NCBI RefSeq assembly: GCF_030698125.1
Contig: NZ_JAUYNV010000004.1
Location: 124,001 to 188,000 of the forward strand
Length of the DNA stretch: 64,000 nt
Direction of reading: 5' to 3'
DNA from: Methyloversatilis sp.
GTDB lineage: Bacteria > Pseudomonadota > Gammaproteobacteria > Burkholderiales > Rhodocyclaceae
The notes beneath the pieces were generated by a model. The model was not told where the DNA came from. It saw only the letters and a program-made list of their open reading frames with translations, and ran no database searches. The position numbers were made by a program, and so were the translations under genes. How positions within the stretch are numbered: the stretch's first letter is position 1; every line of letters starts with the position of its first letter. Shown here piece by piece: positions 27,149 to 35,924 of the stretch.

Positions 27149-28797
27149 TGGCCAAGCTCAAGTCCCGCCGCGCCTTCCTCGACGAGCTGGCCGAACTGTC
27201 GGCCGGCTTCCGCCAGCAGATCGAGGCGGCGGTCTCCGGCTTTGACCCTGACCCCGCCCAGCGCATCGCTCGACGCGAGCGCGCATGGAACGACTTCGAG
27301 TTCTTCTGCCGAAGCTACTTTCCGCACTACGTCACCAAGGCCAACAGCGCCCTGCATGACTACCTGTACCGGCGGCTGCCCGAGATCGCCGATTCGCCAC
27401 GCTCAGAGACCGACGCCATCGCCGCGCCGCGCGGCGAGGCCAAATCGACCATCACGACGCAGCTCTTCACGATCTGGTGCGTCATCACTGAGCGCAAGTG
27501 GTACCCCATCATCGGCATGGACGCCTTCGATCAGGCGGCGATCATGCTCGAAGCGATCAAGGCCGAGCTGGAGAGCAACCCGCGCCTGGGCATGGACTTC
27601 CCGGAAGCAACCGGGCAGGGCCGCGTGTGGCAGGCGGGCGTCATCCTCACGAAGAACGAGCGCAAGATCGAAGCGGTGGGCAGCGGCAAGCGCATTCGCG
27701 GTCGCCGTCACGGGCCGCACCGGCCCGACCTTTTCGTCGGCGACGATCTGGAGAACGACGAGAACGTCAAAACGCCAGAGCAGCGCGACAAGGGCCAGAC
27801 GTGGATCACCAAGGCCGTGCTCAAGCTCGGTGGCGCGGGCGAGAAGTTCGACGCCATCATCATCGGCACCATCTTGCACTACGACTCAGTGCTCGCCCGG
27901 CTGCTGGCCAACAAGCTCTGGCGTGCACGCAAGTTCAAGGCGCTGATCAGCTGGCCTGACCGCATGGACCTCTGGGACAAGTGGGAGGAGCTGCGGCTGA
28001 ACGCCAGCATCGAGACCTCCGACGCCTTCTACGACGAACACAAGGCCGCGATGGAGGCGGGTGCCGTGGTGAGCTGGCCGGCAGGCCGACCGCTGCTTGA
28101 GCTCATGAAGATCCGCGCCCGCGACGGCCACGCCTCGTTCGACTCCGAACTGCAGAACGATCCGCTCAGCGACGACGACGCCCCCTTCGCCAAGGTCATC
28201 ACCTTCTGGGTCAATCGCCTGTCGCAGTGGGTGTTCTATGGCGCGTGCGACCCGTCGCTGGGCAAACACGGCAAGAGCCGCGACCCCAGCGCCCTGCTGG
28301 TGGGCGGCATGAACCGCGAGACGGGCATCCTCGATGTAATCGAAGCCGCCATCCGCAAGCGCCTGCCCGACCGCATCATCGAAGACGTGATCAGCCTGCA
28401 GTCGGAGTACCGCTGCCTGCTCTGGGTGGTCGAGGCGGTGCAGTTCCAGGAGTTCCTGCGCACCGAGCTGGTGAAGCGCTCCGCGCAGCGCGGCATTCCG
28501 GTACCGGCGCGCCCGACTACGCCCGGCGACGACAAGATTCTGCGCATCGAAGCGCTGCAGCCTCACATGGCCAACGGCCTCATCCGGCTGTACCCGTCGC
28601 AATCGACCCTGATTGATCAGCTGCGCCACTTCCCGAAAGCCGACCACGACGACGGCCCCGACGCCCTCGAAATGCTGTGGAAAGCCGCACTCACGCTGCG
28701 CGGCGGCGGCCAAGGCTTCCAGTCCGTGCCGCGCCACAAGACCACCAGCAGTCGCGATGACGACTACGCCGACCACCAACAATCCCGGAGGATGTAA
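27148..28797 (+). CDS. Large terminase subunit (Mu gp28-like)
   Basis: 549 residues, start overlapping the previous stop. The ATPase domain carries Walker A APRGEAKST (93-101) and an acidic Walker B-like DLFVGDDLENDEN (near 195-207). The nuclease domain begins around residue 365 with GACDPSLGKHGKSRD and ends with DDGPDALEMLWKA, giving the metal-binding acidic residues. It pumps DNA into the prohead and cuts flanking host DNA after a headful, as in Mu. Confidence 0.95.
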   Translation: MAKLKSRRAFLDELAELSAGFRQQIEAAVSGFDPDPAQRIARRERAWNDFEFFCRSYFPHYVTKANSALHDYLYRRLPEIADSPRSETDAIAAPRGEAKSTITTQLFTIWCVITERKWYPIIGMDAFDQAAIMLEAIKAELESNPRLGMDFPEATGQGRVWQAGVILTKNERKIEAVGSGKRIRGRRHGPHRPDLFVGDDLENDENVKTPEQRDKGQTWITKAVLKLGGAGEKFDAIIIGTILHYDSVLARLLANKLWRARKFKALISWPDRMDLWDKWEELRLNASIETSDAFYDEHKAAMEAGAVVSWPAGRPLLELMKIRARDGHASFDSELQNDPLSDDDAPFAKVITFWVNRLSQWVFYGACDPSLGKHGKSRDPSALLVGGMNRETGILDVIEAAIRKRLPDRIIEDVISLQSEYRCLLWVVEAVQFQEFLRTELVKRSAQRGIPVPARPTTPGDDKILRIEALQPHMANGLIRLYPSQSTLIDQLRHFPKADHDDGPDALEMLWKAALTLRGGGQGFQSVPRHKTTSSRDDDYADHQQSRRM

Positions 28798-28799
28798 CG

Positions 28800-29507
28800 A
28801 TGACCGACAAGGACAAGATCCTCGACAAGATCCGCAAGTGCATGGCGCTGTCGGCATCGAGCAACGAGCACGAGGCCGCCGCCGCGTTGCGCCAGGCGCG
28901 CGCGCTGATGGAGAAGCACGGCATCACCGACACCGATGTGTTGGCATCCGCCGCGGGCGAGATGCGCACGAAGGCAGGTGCTGCATCGCGTCCGGCCCTT
29001 TGGGAGGCGAACCTTGCTGCGGCGACCGCTGCCGTCTTCGGTTGCCAATCCATTTTCGCAGGCGGTGTGGCATGGGCAGATCACCCTGGGCAGTGGGTCT
29101 TCATCGGCACGGGCGCGCGCTATGAAGTCGCCAAGTTCTGCTTCGAAGTGTTGCTGCGCCAAGCGAAACGCGCGCGCGCCGAGCACATCAAGACGGTGCT
29201 GCGGCGCTGCAGGCCAGCGCTCAAGACGCGTCGTGCAGATCTGTTCTGCCACGGCTGGGTCGCCTCAGCGGTTTCGAAAGCCGAAGTGCTGGCGCTGCCG
29301 GAGGACGAGCAGAAAGCGCTCGAGGCCTACCTCGCGAAGGCCTACCCGTCGCTGAGAGAGATCAAGACCATCAGCAGGAACGAGAAGAAGAGCATGTCGG
29401 GCACCGACTGGCTCGATTTCGCCCGCGGTCATCGGTCTGGCGCCAGTGCGCAGCTTAACCCTGGTGTCGGCGCCAACGGCCCGGCGCCGGCACTGGAGGG
29501 CGCATGA
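28800..29507 (+). CDS. DUF2786-domain protein, accessory
   Basis: 235 residues. The N-terminal DUF2786 motif is clear: KDKILDKIRKCMALSASSNEHEAAAALRQARALMEKHGI. A second domain follows (WVFIGTGARYEVAKFCFEVLL ... FCHGWVASAVSKAEVLALPE). Proteins of this type occur in many phages and mobile elements; their function is unknown. It is wedged between the terminase and portal genes and overlaps the portal start by four bases, so it is expressed with packaging genes. Mu has no gene here. Confidence 0.85.
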   Translation: MTDKDKILDKIRKCMALSASSNEHEAAAALRQARALMEKHGITDTDVLASAAGEMRTKAGAASRPALWEANLAAATAAVFGCQSIFAGGVAWADHPGQWVFIGTGARYEVAKFCFEVLLRQAKRARAEHIKTVLRRCRPALKTRRADLFCHGWVASAVSKAEVLALPEDEQKALEAYLAKAYPSLREIKTISRNEKKSMSGTDWLDFARGHRSGASAQLNPGVGANGPAPALEGA

Positions 29508-31093
29508 AAATCCTCGACCAGTGGGGCCAACCCATTGAAACCAAGGTGCTACGCGAGCCGCAGACATCCAGTATCGGCACGCTCAGCCACGAATGGATCG
29601 AGCATGGCGTATCGGCCGGGCTGTCGCCGGCGCGGCTGGCGAGCATCCTGCGCGAGGCCGACCAGGGCAACCTGCTGCGCCAGCACGAGCTGTTCGAAGA
29701 CATGATGGAACGCGACGCCCACCTCGCGGCCGAGATGGGCAAGCGCTGCATGGCCATCCAGAAGGTCGAGTGGGACATCGTGCCACCGCGCAACGCGACC
29801 TCGGCCGAGAAGGCTGCAGCCGAGTGGGTGGAAGAGGTGTTGCGCGACCTCGACGGTATGCAGGATCTGTTGCTCGCGATGATGGAGGCCGTGGGCCACG
29901 GCTTCGCGCCCATCGAGCTGGAGTGGCGCGTCGAGGGCCGCGAATGGCTGCCGCAGTGGTACGCCCGGCCGCAGACGTGGTTCCAGCTCGACCAGGCGCG
30001 CCGCGAACTTCGCCTGCGCGACAACAGCGCAGACGGTGCCGTGCTGCAGCCCTTCGGCTGGATACTGCACACCCGCAAGCGCGCCAAGACCGGTTACATC
30101 GGCCGCCTGGGCCTGCACCGTGTGCTGGCGTGGCCCTACCTGTACAAGGCCTATGGCATCGGCGACTTCGCGGAGATGCTGGAGATCTATGGTCTGCCCT
30201 TCATCGTTGGCAAGTACTACCCGGGCTCGTCGAGCGAAGACAAGAGCAGCCTGCTGCGCGCGGTGACTGCGCTGGGCCACGACGCCCGCGCCATCATGCC
30301 CAGCGATATGGAGCTGGAGATCAAGGAACTGACCGGCGGCGGCAGCGGCCAGCCGCTACACCTGCAGATGGTGAGCTGGGCCGACAAGGCGCAGAGCAAG
30401 GCCATCCTCGGCGGCACGCTCACCAGCCAGGCCGACGGCAAGACCAGCACGAATGCGCTCGGCAAGATCCACGAAGACGTGCGCGACGACATCCTCGTGA
30501 GCGACACCGACCAGATCGCCGCCACGCTCACCCGCGATCTGATCTACCCGCTTATCGCGCTCAACCTTGGCGGCATCGACGGCCTGCGCCGCTGCCCGCG
30601 CCTGGTGTTCGACGTCGAGCAGCCGGAAGACATCGAGCTGCTGTCCGAAGCGCTGCCCAAGCTCGTGGCCATAGGCATGCAGATCCCCGCGAGTTGGGCG
30701 CACGCCCGTCTCAAGGTGCCGCAGCCCGAGGGTGACGAGCCGGTGCTGGCCACGGCTGCGCCGGCGCAGCCGCCTGAATCGAATCCCGAGCCAAAGCCCG
30801 GTGCAAAGCCCGGCAAGCCCGCCGCCTTGCGCGGCGAGCTGCCCGAGGGCGATCCGTACCCTGACCAGACCGCGCTCGATGCCGCGCTGGACGCCATCCC
30901 GGCAGGCGTGCTCGACGCCGACATGCAGCAGCTGCTCGCACCGGTGTTCGAAGCGCTGGAAGGCGCGGGCGGCTTCGAGGAGGCGCTTACCCGGCTGGGT
31001 GAGCTGTACCCGCAGATGAACGACCGGGCGCTCGAAGAGCGGCTGACGCGAGTGATGTTCGCGGCGGAAATGTGGGGAGGTGCCAACGCATGA
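29504..31093 (+). CDS. Portal protein (DUF935, Mu gp29-like)
   Basis: 529 residues. SPARLASILREADQGNLLRQHELFEDMMERDAHL and the core AIQKVEWDIVPP match the Mu-like portal family. The middle holds GRLGLHRVLAWPYLYKAYGIGDFAEMLEIYG. It forms the dodecameric vertex through which DNA passes. The C-terminal 120 residues after a Pro-rich linker (about 410-440) form an extra helical domain. Overlaps both neighbours by four bases. Confidence 0.95.
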   Translation: MKILDQWGQPIETKVLREPQTSSIGTLSHEWIEHGVSAGLSPARLASILREADQGNLLRQHELFEDMMERDAHLAAEMGKRCMAIQKVEWDIVPPRNATSAEKAAAEWVEEVLRDLDGMQDLLLAMMEAVGHGFAPIELEWRVEGREWLPQWYARPQTWFQLDQARRELRLRDNSADGAVLQPFGWILHTRKRAKTGYIGRLGLHRVLAWPYLYKAYGIGDFAEMLEIYGLPFIVGKYYPGSSSEDKSSLLRAVTALGHDARAIMPSDMELEIKELTGGGSGQPLHLQMVSWADKAQSKAILGGTLTSQADGKTSTNALGKIHEDVRDDILVSDTDQIAATLTRDLIYPLIALNLGGIDGLRRCPRLVFDVEQPEDIELLSEALPKLVAIGMQIPASWAHARLKVPQPEGDEPVLATAAPAQPPESNPEPKPGAKPGKPAALRGELPEGDPYPDQTALDAALDAIPAGVLDADMQQLLAPVFEALEGAGGFEEALTRLGELYPQMNDRALEERLTRVMFAAEMWGGANA

Positions 31094-31284
31094 CATGCCT
31101 GCGAATTGAGGAAGCCCGAAGCGAAGCAGATGGCGAGCTCGTTGGGTATCGGCTGACGACAGAACCGGGCGGACAAACGCTCTTGGTGTTTGCTGACCAG
31201 GCTGCGATGCCGGGCTTTCGTCTCGGTGACGCGTTCGTGCCGGGCTACGGTGATCGTATCAACTACACGCCGAAGGCGGACTGA
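31090..31284 (+). CDS. Very small phage protein, unknown
   Basis: 64 residues from ATG 31090, overlapping the portal stop (ATGA). EEARSEADGELVGYRLTTEPGG and PGFRLGDAFVPGYGD suggest a small beta structure. No family recognised. Coupled start supports expression. Confidence 0.5.
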   Translation: MTCLRIEEARSEADGELVGYRLTTEPGGQTLLVFADQAAMPGFRLGDAFVPGYGDRINYTPKAD

Positions 31285-31298
31285 GAAAGGAACCCGAA

Positions 31299-32195
31299 GT
31301 GTTCTTCAAGAACCTCCAGATCTACACCCTTGCCGCGCCGCTCGCCCTGAGCGTCGCCCAGCTCGCCGAGAAGCTGGCAGCCAAGGCATTCCAACCCGGC
31401 AGCAGTATCGAGATGCAGCGCATTGGCTGGATCTCGCCGCGCGACAACGGCAACCTGGTGCATGAAGTCGGCGCGCAGTTCCTGCTGGCGCTGCGCGCTG
31501 AAAAGAAGCTGCTGCCTGCGTCGGTGATCAATCAGGCCGCCCGCGCACGGGCCGAACAGATCGAAGAAGAGCGCGGCTACCGACCCGGCCGGCGCGAAAT
31601 GCGCGAGCTGAAAGACGCAGTCACCAACGAGCTGCTGCCGCGCGCTTTCCTGGTACAGCGCGACACTCGGATCTGGATCGACCCAGACGCCGGCCGCATC
31701 GTGGTCGACGCCAGCACCAGCACCAAGGGCGACGAAGCCGTGCAACTGCTGAACGAGTGCGTCGAGCAGCTGGGCGCGCGGCCGTGGCAGACCGTGTTGT
31801 CGCCTGTGTCAGCAATGACCGCATGGCTGGCGGCCGACGAACCGCCGAACAGCTTCACCATCGACCAGGACACCGAACTGCGCGCCAGCACCCAGTCGAA
31901 GGCCACCGTGCGCTATGTGCGCCATGCGCTCGAAGCTGACGACGTGCGCCGCCACATCGAGGCGGGCAAGCAATGCACACGGCTGGCGCTCACCTGGATG
32001 GACCGCATTTCGTTCGTGCTGACTGAAACCCTCGCCATCAAGCGCGTGACTCCGCTCGATGTGCTGACCGAGCGGGAGGACGGTGCGAACGATGAGGCCG
32101 AGCGCTTCGACAGCGACTTCGCGCTGATGACGGGGGAGCTGGGGCGGCTGTTTCCGTGGCTCGAAACAGCCCTTGGCGGTCGCGCGAAGGGCTGA
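31299..32195 (+). CDS. rdgC: RdgC-like recombination-associated protein
   Basis: 298 residues, the full length of cellular RdgC (about 300). The family pattern is easy to see: MFFKNLQIYTL, GWISPRD, LPASVINQ, EIEEERGYRPGRREMRELKD-like segment, LLPRAF, and the C-terminal FDSDFALMTGEL. RdgC is a ring-forming DNA-binding protein that limits RecA loading. It uses a GTG start. In a phage it may protect replication intermediates or damp the SOS/RecA response. It lies between portal and gpF genes, where Mu has nothing, so it is likely acquired. Confidence 0.93.
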   Translation: MFFKNLQIYTLAAPLALSVAQLAEKLAAKAFQPGSSIEMQRIGWISPRDNGNLVHEVGAQFLLALRAEKKLLPASVINQAARARAEQIEEERGYRPGRREMRELKDAVTNELLPRAFLVQRDTRIWIDPDAGRIVVDASTSTKGDEAVQLLNECVEQLGARPWQTVLSPVSAMTAWLAADEPPNSFTIDQDTELRASTQSKATVRYVRHALEADDVRRHIEAGKQCTRLALTWMDRISFVLTETLAIKRVTPLDVLTEREDGANDEAERFDSDFALMTGELGRLFPWLETALGGRAKG

Positions 32196-32220
32196 GCGCC
32201 TGTTGGGCGCGGAGGACACC

Positions 32221-32493
32221 ATGAAACCTGACTATGTGATCTGTGTTGGCGGCACGCCGGGCCACGGGTGGCTGACATTGCCCAGCGACGAACAGCGACC
32301 GATCGATCTGATAGTGACTACCGACCCGGAAATGGTGGCGCGCTATTGCGACTACGCGGAGGCCAAGCCGCATTTTGATGCCTTGGTAGCGGCACATCCT
32401 CGCCGCCAGTTTTCGATGATGACGCTGGCTCCACTGGGATCTGATGGCGAGACATTCGAGACGCCCAACACGCCTGTAGCCACCGCTAGATGA
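32221..32493 (+). CDS. Small phage protein, unknown
   Basis: 90 residues from ATG 32221 with GGAGG upstream. DYVICVGGTPGHGWLTLPSDEQRPIDLIV is beta-rich. It overlaps gpF by four bases. No family recognised; probably part of the same insertion as rdgC. Confidence 0.55.
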   Translation: MKPDYVICVGGTPGHGWLTLPSDEQRPIDLIVTTDPEMVARYCDYAEAKPHFDALVAAHPRRQFSMMTLAPLGSDGETFETPNTPVATAR

Positions 32494-33806
32494 TCAAGGC
32501 CCTGCTCAAGCTTGCAATGAACCTTGTACCCGAGCGCGCCGTCGAGTACTTCCGGTCGCGCGGTTTGCGAATTGGTGCAAACTGGCAAGAAACGGCACAG
32601 GCGGCGCGTGCTGGCGCTTTCAGCGTCGCGGCCGTCACCCGCGCCGACGTGCTGCAGGACATCCGCGCGTCGATCGACCGCGCGGTGGCCGAGGGCATCA
32701 CCTACCAGGACTGGCTCAAGACTCTGCGGCCGCAGCTGGCGGCGAAAGGCTGGCTCGGCCGCAACGTCACGGATCCGGCTACCGGCGAAATCCTGCCAGG
32801 CAGGGGCCTGCGGCCGCGGCACCTTGAGACGGTGTTCCGCACCAACACTCAGGCGGCGTACATGGCTGGTCGGTACAAGACGATGGTCGAGAACAGCGAT
32901 CGCCGGCCGAACTGGATGTATGTGGCGGTGCTCGACAACCGCACCCGGCCGCGTCACCGCAGCCTGAACGGCCGCGTGTTTCGCTGGGACGATCCGGCCT
33001 GGTCGGCGCTGTACCCGCCCAACGGTTACAACTGCCGTTGCCGCGTGCGCGCCCTGACCGATGAAGAGCTGACAGAGGAAGGTCTCGCGCTCTCGCGTGG
33101 CGAGGGGCAGATGGAAACCGTCGAGCTCGACCTCGGCCCGCGCCGCGGCAAGCTGGCCGTCACCGGCTACCGCGACCCGCTCACGAAAACCCTCTTCGCA
33201 CCTGACCCGGGTTTCGACCACGCACCCGCCGGCAGTTGGGGCCGCGACGTCGCTCTTGCGCGCACAGTTCAAGCCATCCAGTCGCCCGAGGTTCGCATGC
33301 AGACGTGGCAGGCGCTCAACGCGAGCCCAGCGCGCGCGGGCGCCTGGCGCGACTTCGTTTCACAGGTGGTCAGCACGCGCGGCGATGCCGTGCGCCGCGC
33401 TGGCCACGTCGGCCAGGTGCTCGGGTTCGTCGATGACCAGGTCGCCGGCTTCGCCCGCCGCATGGGCGACGCACAGCCCACCCGCGTGGCGGTGATGACT
33501 GAGAAGCAGCTGCTGCACGCCGACAGCGCGCGGCATGAAGCGGGCGGCAGCCGGCTGGAGGCGGACGACTACGCCATGCTGCCCGGCATCGTCGCCGCGC
33601 CGGACGCGGTGTATTGGGATGCGCTGCATCGCAACGTGGTGCTGGTGCGCTGGCTGTCAGACGATCGAGCGGTGATGCTGCCTGTCACGGCGGGATATCG
33701 AGAAAAGAAGGTCGGGCGCATTGACGCAGTGGTGAATGCGCTGCGGGTGCCGGCCGCGCGCCTGCGCGATCGCAGCCGCTTCGTACCGATGGGAGATGAA
33801 GAGTGA
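32490..33806 (+). CDS. Minor head protein gpF (Mu gp30-like)
   Basis: 438 residues. The phage Mu F / SPP1 gp7 domain is seen in LRPRHLETVFRTNTQAAYMAGRY and the conserved ending NRTRPRHRSLNGRVF ... LYPPNGYNCRCRVRAL. It is thought to be placed inside the capsid near the portal and may be injected with the DNA. The C-terminal 170 residues contain a separate domain (LLHADSARHEAGGSRLEADDYAML and VYWDALHRNVVLVRW) that resembles a barnase/ADP-ribosyltransferase-like fusion domain often joined to this family; that part is uncertain. Confidence 0.92.
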   Translation: MIKALLKLAMNLVPERAVEYFRSRGLRIGANWQETAQAARAGAFSVAAVTRADVLQDIRASIDRAVAEGITYQDWLKTLRPQLAAKGWLGRNVTDPATGEILPGRGLRPRHLETVFRTNTQAAYMAGRYKTMVENSDRRPNWMYVAVLDNRTRPRHRSLNGRVFRWDDPAWSALYPPNGYNCRCRVRALTDEELTEEGLALSRGEGQMETVELDLGPRRGKLAVTGYRDPLTKTLFAPDPGFDHAPAGSWGRDVALARTVQAIQSPEVRMQTWQALNASPARAGAWRDFVSQVVSTRGDAVRRAGHVGQVLGFVDDQVAGFARRMGDAQPTRVAVMTEKQLLHADSARHEAGGSRLEADDYAMLPGIVAAPDAVYWDALHRNVVLVRWLSDDRAVMLPVTAGYREKKVGRIDAVVNALRVPAARLRDRSRFVPMGDEE

Positions 33807-33929
33807 GCGGGGGAGTCCGTAGCGGGTGGCCGGCTGTCCACCATCACCGTCCCGCTGCCAAGGCGGGGTCTAAGTCGCTGGCTCGCCGTCTGATTCCCAG
33901 CGGTCGCCACGGATGCACGGAGGATAAAC

Positions 33930-34520
33930 GTGTTTGAAGTCGAGATACAAGCGGCCGATGCCCTGGCCGGCCTGCGCAACGTGGCAGAGAACACCCGCAG
34001 CCCGCGCCCGCTCATGCGCGCCATTGCGGGCACGCTGGAGAGCGAGACCGAAGCCAATTTCGCCGCGCAAGGTCGGCCGGCGTGGCTGGGCCTGTCGCCT
34101 CGCACCCTCAAAAAGCGCGGTGCCGGCGCGAAGATCCTGCAGGACACCGGGCGGCTCGCAGCCAGTGTGGCCAGCCGCTACGGCAAAGACTTCGCGAGCA
34201 TCGGCAGCAACGTGGCGTACGCGGCGATCCACCAGTTCGGCGGCACGATCAACCGCGCGCCGTATTCGTCGAGCGTGCGCCTGCGGACGGACGCGAAGGG
34301 CAGGCTGCTGCGCCAGCCGACCAACAGCAAGCTGGCCGTGTTCGCGAAAGACTCGCACAAGCGCGCGGTGACCCGCCGCTACACCGTGGGCGCGTACGGC
34401 ATCACCATTCCGGCGCGGCCGTTCTTGCCCGCAACGGCACTCGGCCGACTGCATCCGCGCACCGCCCGCGCCATCGAGAGCGACGTGCAGGCCTGGCTGC
34501 GCTCGATCACCGAACCGTGA
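33930..34520 (+). CDS. Virion morphogenesis protein gpG (Mu gp31-like)
   Basis: 196 residues from a GTG start after AGGA. PAWLGLSPRTLKKRGAG, ILQDTGRLAASV and IGSNVAYAAIHQFGG are the signature of the gpG/tail-completion family, followed by RPFLPA. It acts in head or tail completion. An insert of about 50 residues (NRAPYSSSVRLRTDAKG...) lies between HQFGG and the RPFL motif. The 123-bp gap before it shows no feature I can support. Confidence 0.9.
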   Translation: MFEVEIQAADALAGLRNVAENTRSPRPLMRAIAGTLESETEANFAAQGRPAWLGLSPRTLKKRGAGAKILQDTGRLAASVASRYGKDFASIGSNVAYAAIHQFGGTINRAPYSSSVRLRTDAKGRLLRQPTNSKLAVFAKDSHKRAVTRRYTVGAYGITIPARPFLPATALGRLHPRTARAIESDVQAWLRSITEP

Positions 34521-34680
34521 CGAACCGGCCGCAAACCCGCGCCGCCATGCGGAAATCGAAAGCGAGCCCATTTTTAGGCCCTCCAAGGCGTTTGTGTGGG
34601 TGCTGGGCTAACATCGGGCGTCTGCGGTAGCGATCGGGGCGCCCGCGCCGAGGTAACGGGGACTTAACGCCGGGTTTTCA

Positions 34681-34710
34681 GCGAAGGGTTGTTGCCGAAA
34701 CAGCCCTCGC
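34681..34710 (+). terminator. Possible terminator between gpG and the protease/scaffold operon
   Basis: AGGGTTGTT-GCCGA-AACAGCCCT (34685-34707) forms a 9-bp stem with one G-U pair. It can be extended by GCG/CGC past a bulge. No U-run. It lies 50 bp before late promoter 2, the same order as at the lysis promoter. The rest of 34521-34757 shows no gene. Confidence 0.4.
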
Positions 34711-34757
34711 CCGGTTAGGGTTTCGCGCGTCGGCCCTGTCGCCACCTGTTTCACCAT

Positions 34758-34802
34758 CTGAACACCTTCACCCCCTGACCGCCTGTGTCGCCCCGCGACG
34801 AT
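34758..34802 (+). promoter_or_regulatory. Late promoter 2 (head operon), activator dyad plus -10
   Basis: The dyad TGAA-CACC-TTCA (34759-34770) continues TTCACCCC. The -10-like GACGAT is at 34797-34802. The predicted start falls on the A of the ATG at 34809. It lies where Mu has its PI promoter. Confidence 0.65.
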
Positions 34803-34808
34803 GGCGGC

Positions 34809-35885
34809 ATGTCTCGCAAAGCCCCCTCTGCACCTGTCCGGTTCGCCGCCCTGAGCGTCACGCTTGCCGCCGACGGCCGTGCGCCGGCCGAGGTCATGAT
34901 CTTCCCGGCCGGCCGCTTCCGTTCGACCGACGGCAGCGGCCGGCCGCTGGACGTGGCGGCCGGCTGGCGCATGGACGCCGCCGCGGCCGCGCGCCTGATC
35001 GATCAGGTGGGCGCCCGCGGTGCGGATACCGTTATCGACTACGAACACCAGACGCTGGTCGCGCAGACCGCTGGCGTGCCCGCGCCCGCGGCGGGCTGGT
35101 TCTCGAAACTCGAATGGCGCGACGGATCCGGCCTGTGGGCCACCGACGTGCGCTGGACTGATCGCGCTGCAGCGATGATCGCCGCCAACGAGTACCGCTA
35201 CCTCTCCCCGGTTTTCACATACGACCCGGACGGCACGCCGAACCGGCTGTTCCCGATCGCTCTCACCAACAACCCCGGCCTGGGCGCGCTGCCGGAGTTG
35301 TCTGCCGCCCTCACTGCGCTCATCGCCACCACGGAGTCACCTGATATGGATCTGCTGAAATCGCTGCTGACCGCTCTCGGTCTGCCGGCCGAAACCACCG
35401 AGGCCACGGCGCTGACTGCTGTCACCGCGCTCAAGGCCAAACACGACGAGCAGGCGGCCAGCCTGACCGCGCTCGCTGCCGACAAGACCGGCCTCGAAAG
35501 CAAGGTGGCCGCGCTCACCGCCGCCGGCGCCGATCCCGCCAAGTACGTGCCGGTCACCGCCGTGACCGAACTGCAGACGCAGCTCGCCGCGCTGACCGCG
35601 CAGATCACCGGCGGCGAAGTCGACACCCTGGTGAAGGACGCGATGGCCGCCGGCAAGATCCCGCCCGCCCTTGAGCCCTGGGCGCGAGGCCTCGGCAAGA
35701 AAGACATCGCTGCGCTGCGCGCCTACGTCGGCGCAGCCGCCCCGGTCGTGGTACCCGGCCAGACGCAGACCGGCGGCGAGAAGCCGAAGGACGGCAGCGC
35801 GCCCGCGACGCTCGACGCCCAGGAGCTCGCCGTCTGCACCGCCATGGGCCTCAGCGCCGAAGAGTTCGCGAAGGCCAAGGCGTAA
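34809..35885 (+). CDS. Prohead protease/scaffold gpI (Mu gp32-like)
   Basis: 358 residues. The N-terminal 180 residues (PAEVMIFPAGRFRS, DTVIDYEHQTL, AAGWFSKLEW, YRYLSPVFTY) are the Mu I protease. The Ala/Thr-rich C-terminal half is the scaffold, cut out or made separately. ATG 34809 is preferred over GTG 34785, which would lie upstream of the predicted promoter start. Neither has a clear Shine-Dalgarno. A nested start at 35346 probably makes the scaffold alone. Confidence 0.92.
   Translation: MSRKAPSAPVRFAALSVTLAADGRAPAEVMIFPAGRFRSTDGSGRPLDVAAGWRMDAAAAARLIDQVGARGADTVIDYEHQTLVAQTAGVPAPAAGWFSKLEWRDGSGLWATDVRWTDRAAAMIAANEYRYLSPVFTYDPDGTPNRLFPIALTNNPGLGALPELSAALTALIATTESPDMDLLKSLLTALGLPAETTEATALTAVTALKAKHDEQAASLTALAADKTGLESKVAALTAAGADPAKYVPVTAVTELQTQLAALTAQITGGEVDTLVKDAMAAGKIPPALEPWARGLGKKDIAALRAYVGAAAPVVVPGQTQTGGEKPKDGSAPATLDAQELAVCTAMGLSAEEFAKAKA
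35346..35885 (+). CDS. Nested scaffold protein gpZ-like, in-frame internal start
   Basis: An in-frame ATG at 35346 with GGAG nine bases upstream (35333-35336) begins a 179-residue product identical to the C-terminal half of gpI. Mu makes its scaffold Z from such a nested start inside I. The start lies exactly at the junction between the protease domain and the helical, Ala-rich scaffold part. Confidence 0.6.
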   Translation: MDLLKSLLTALGLPAETTEATALTAVTALKAKHDEQAASLTALAADKTGLESKVAALTAAGADPAKYVPVTAVTELQTQLAALTAQITGGEVDTLVKDAMAAGKIPPALEPWARGLGKKDIAALRAYVGAAAPVVVPGQTQTGGEKPKDGSAPATLDAQELAVCTAMGLSAEEFAKAKA

Positions 35886-35924
35886 GCCCGCGCCGCATCC
35901 CGATCAACTGAACGGAGTTACCAC

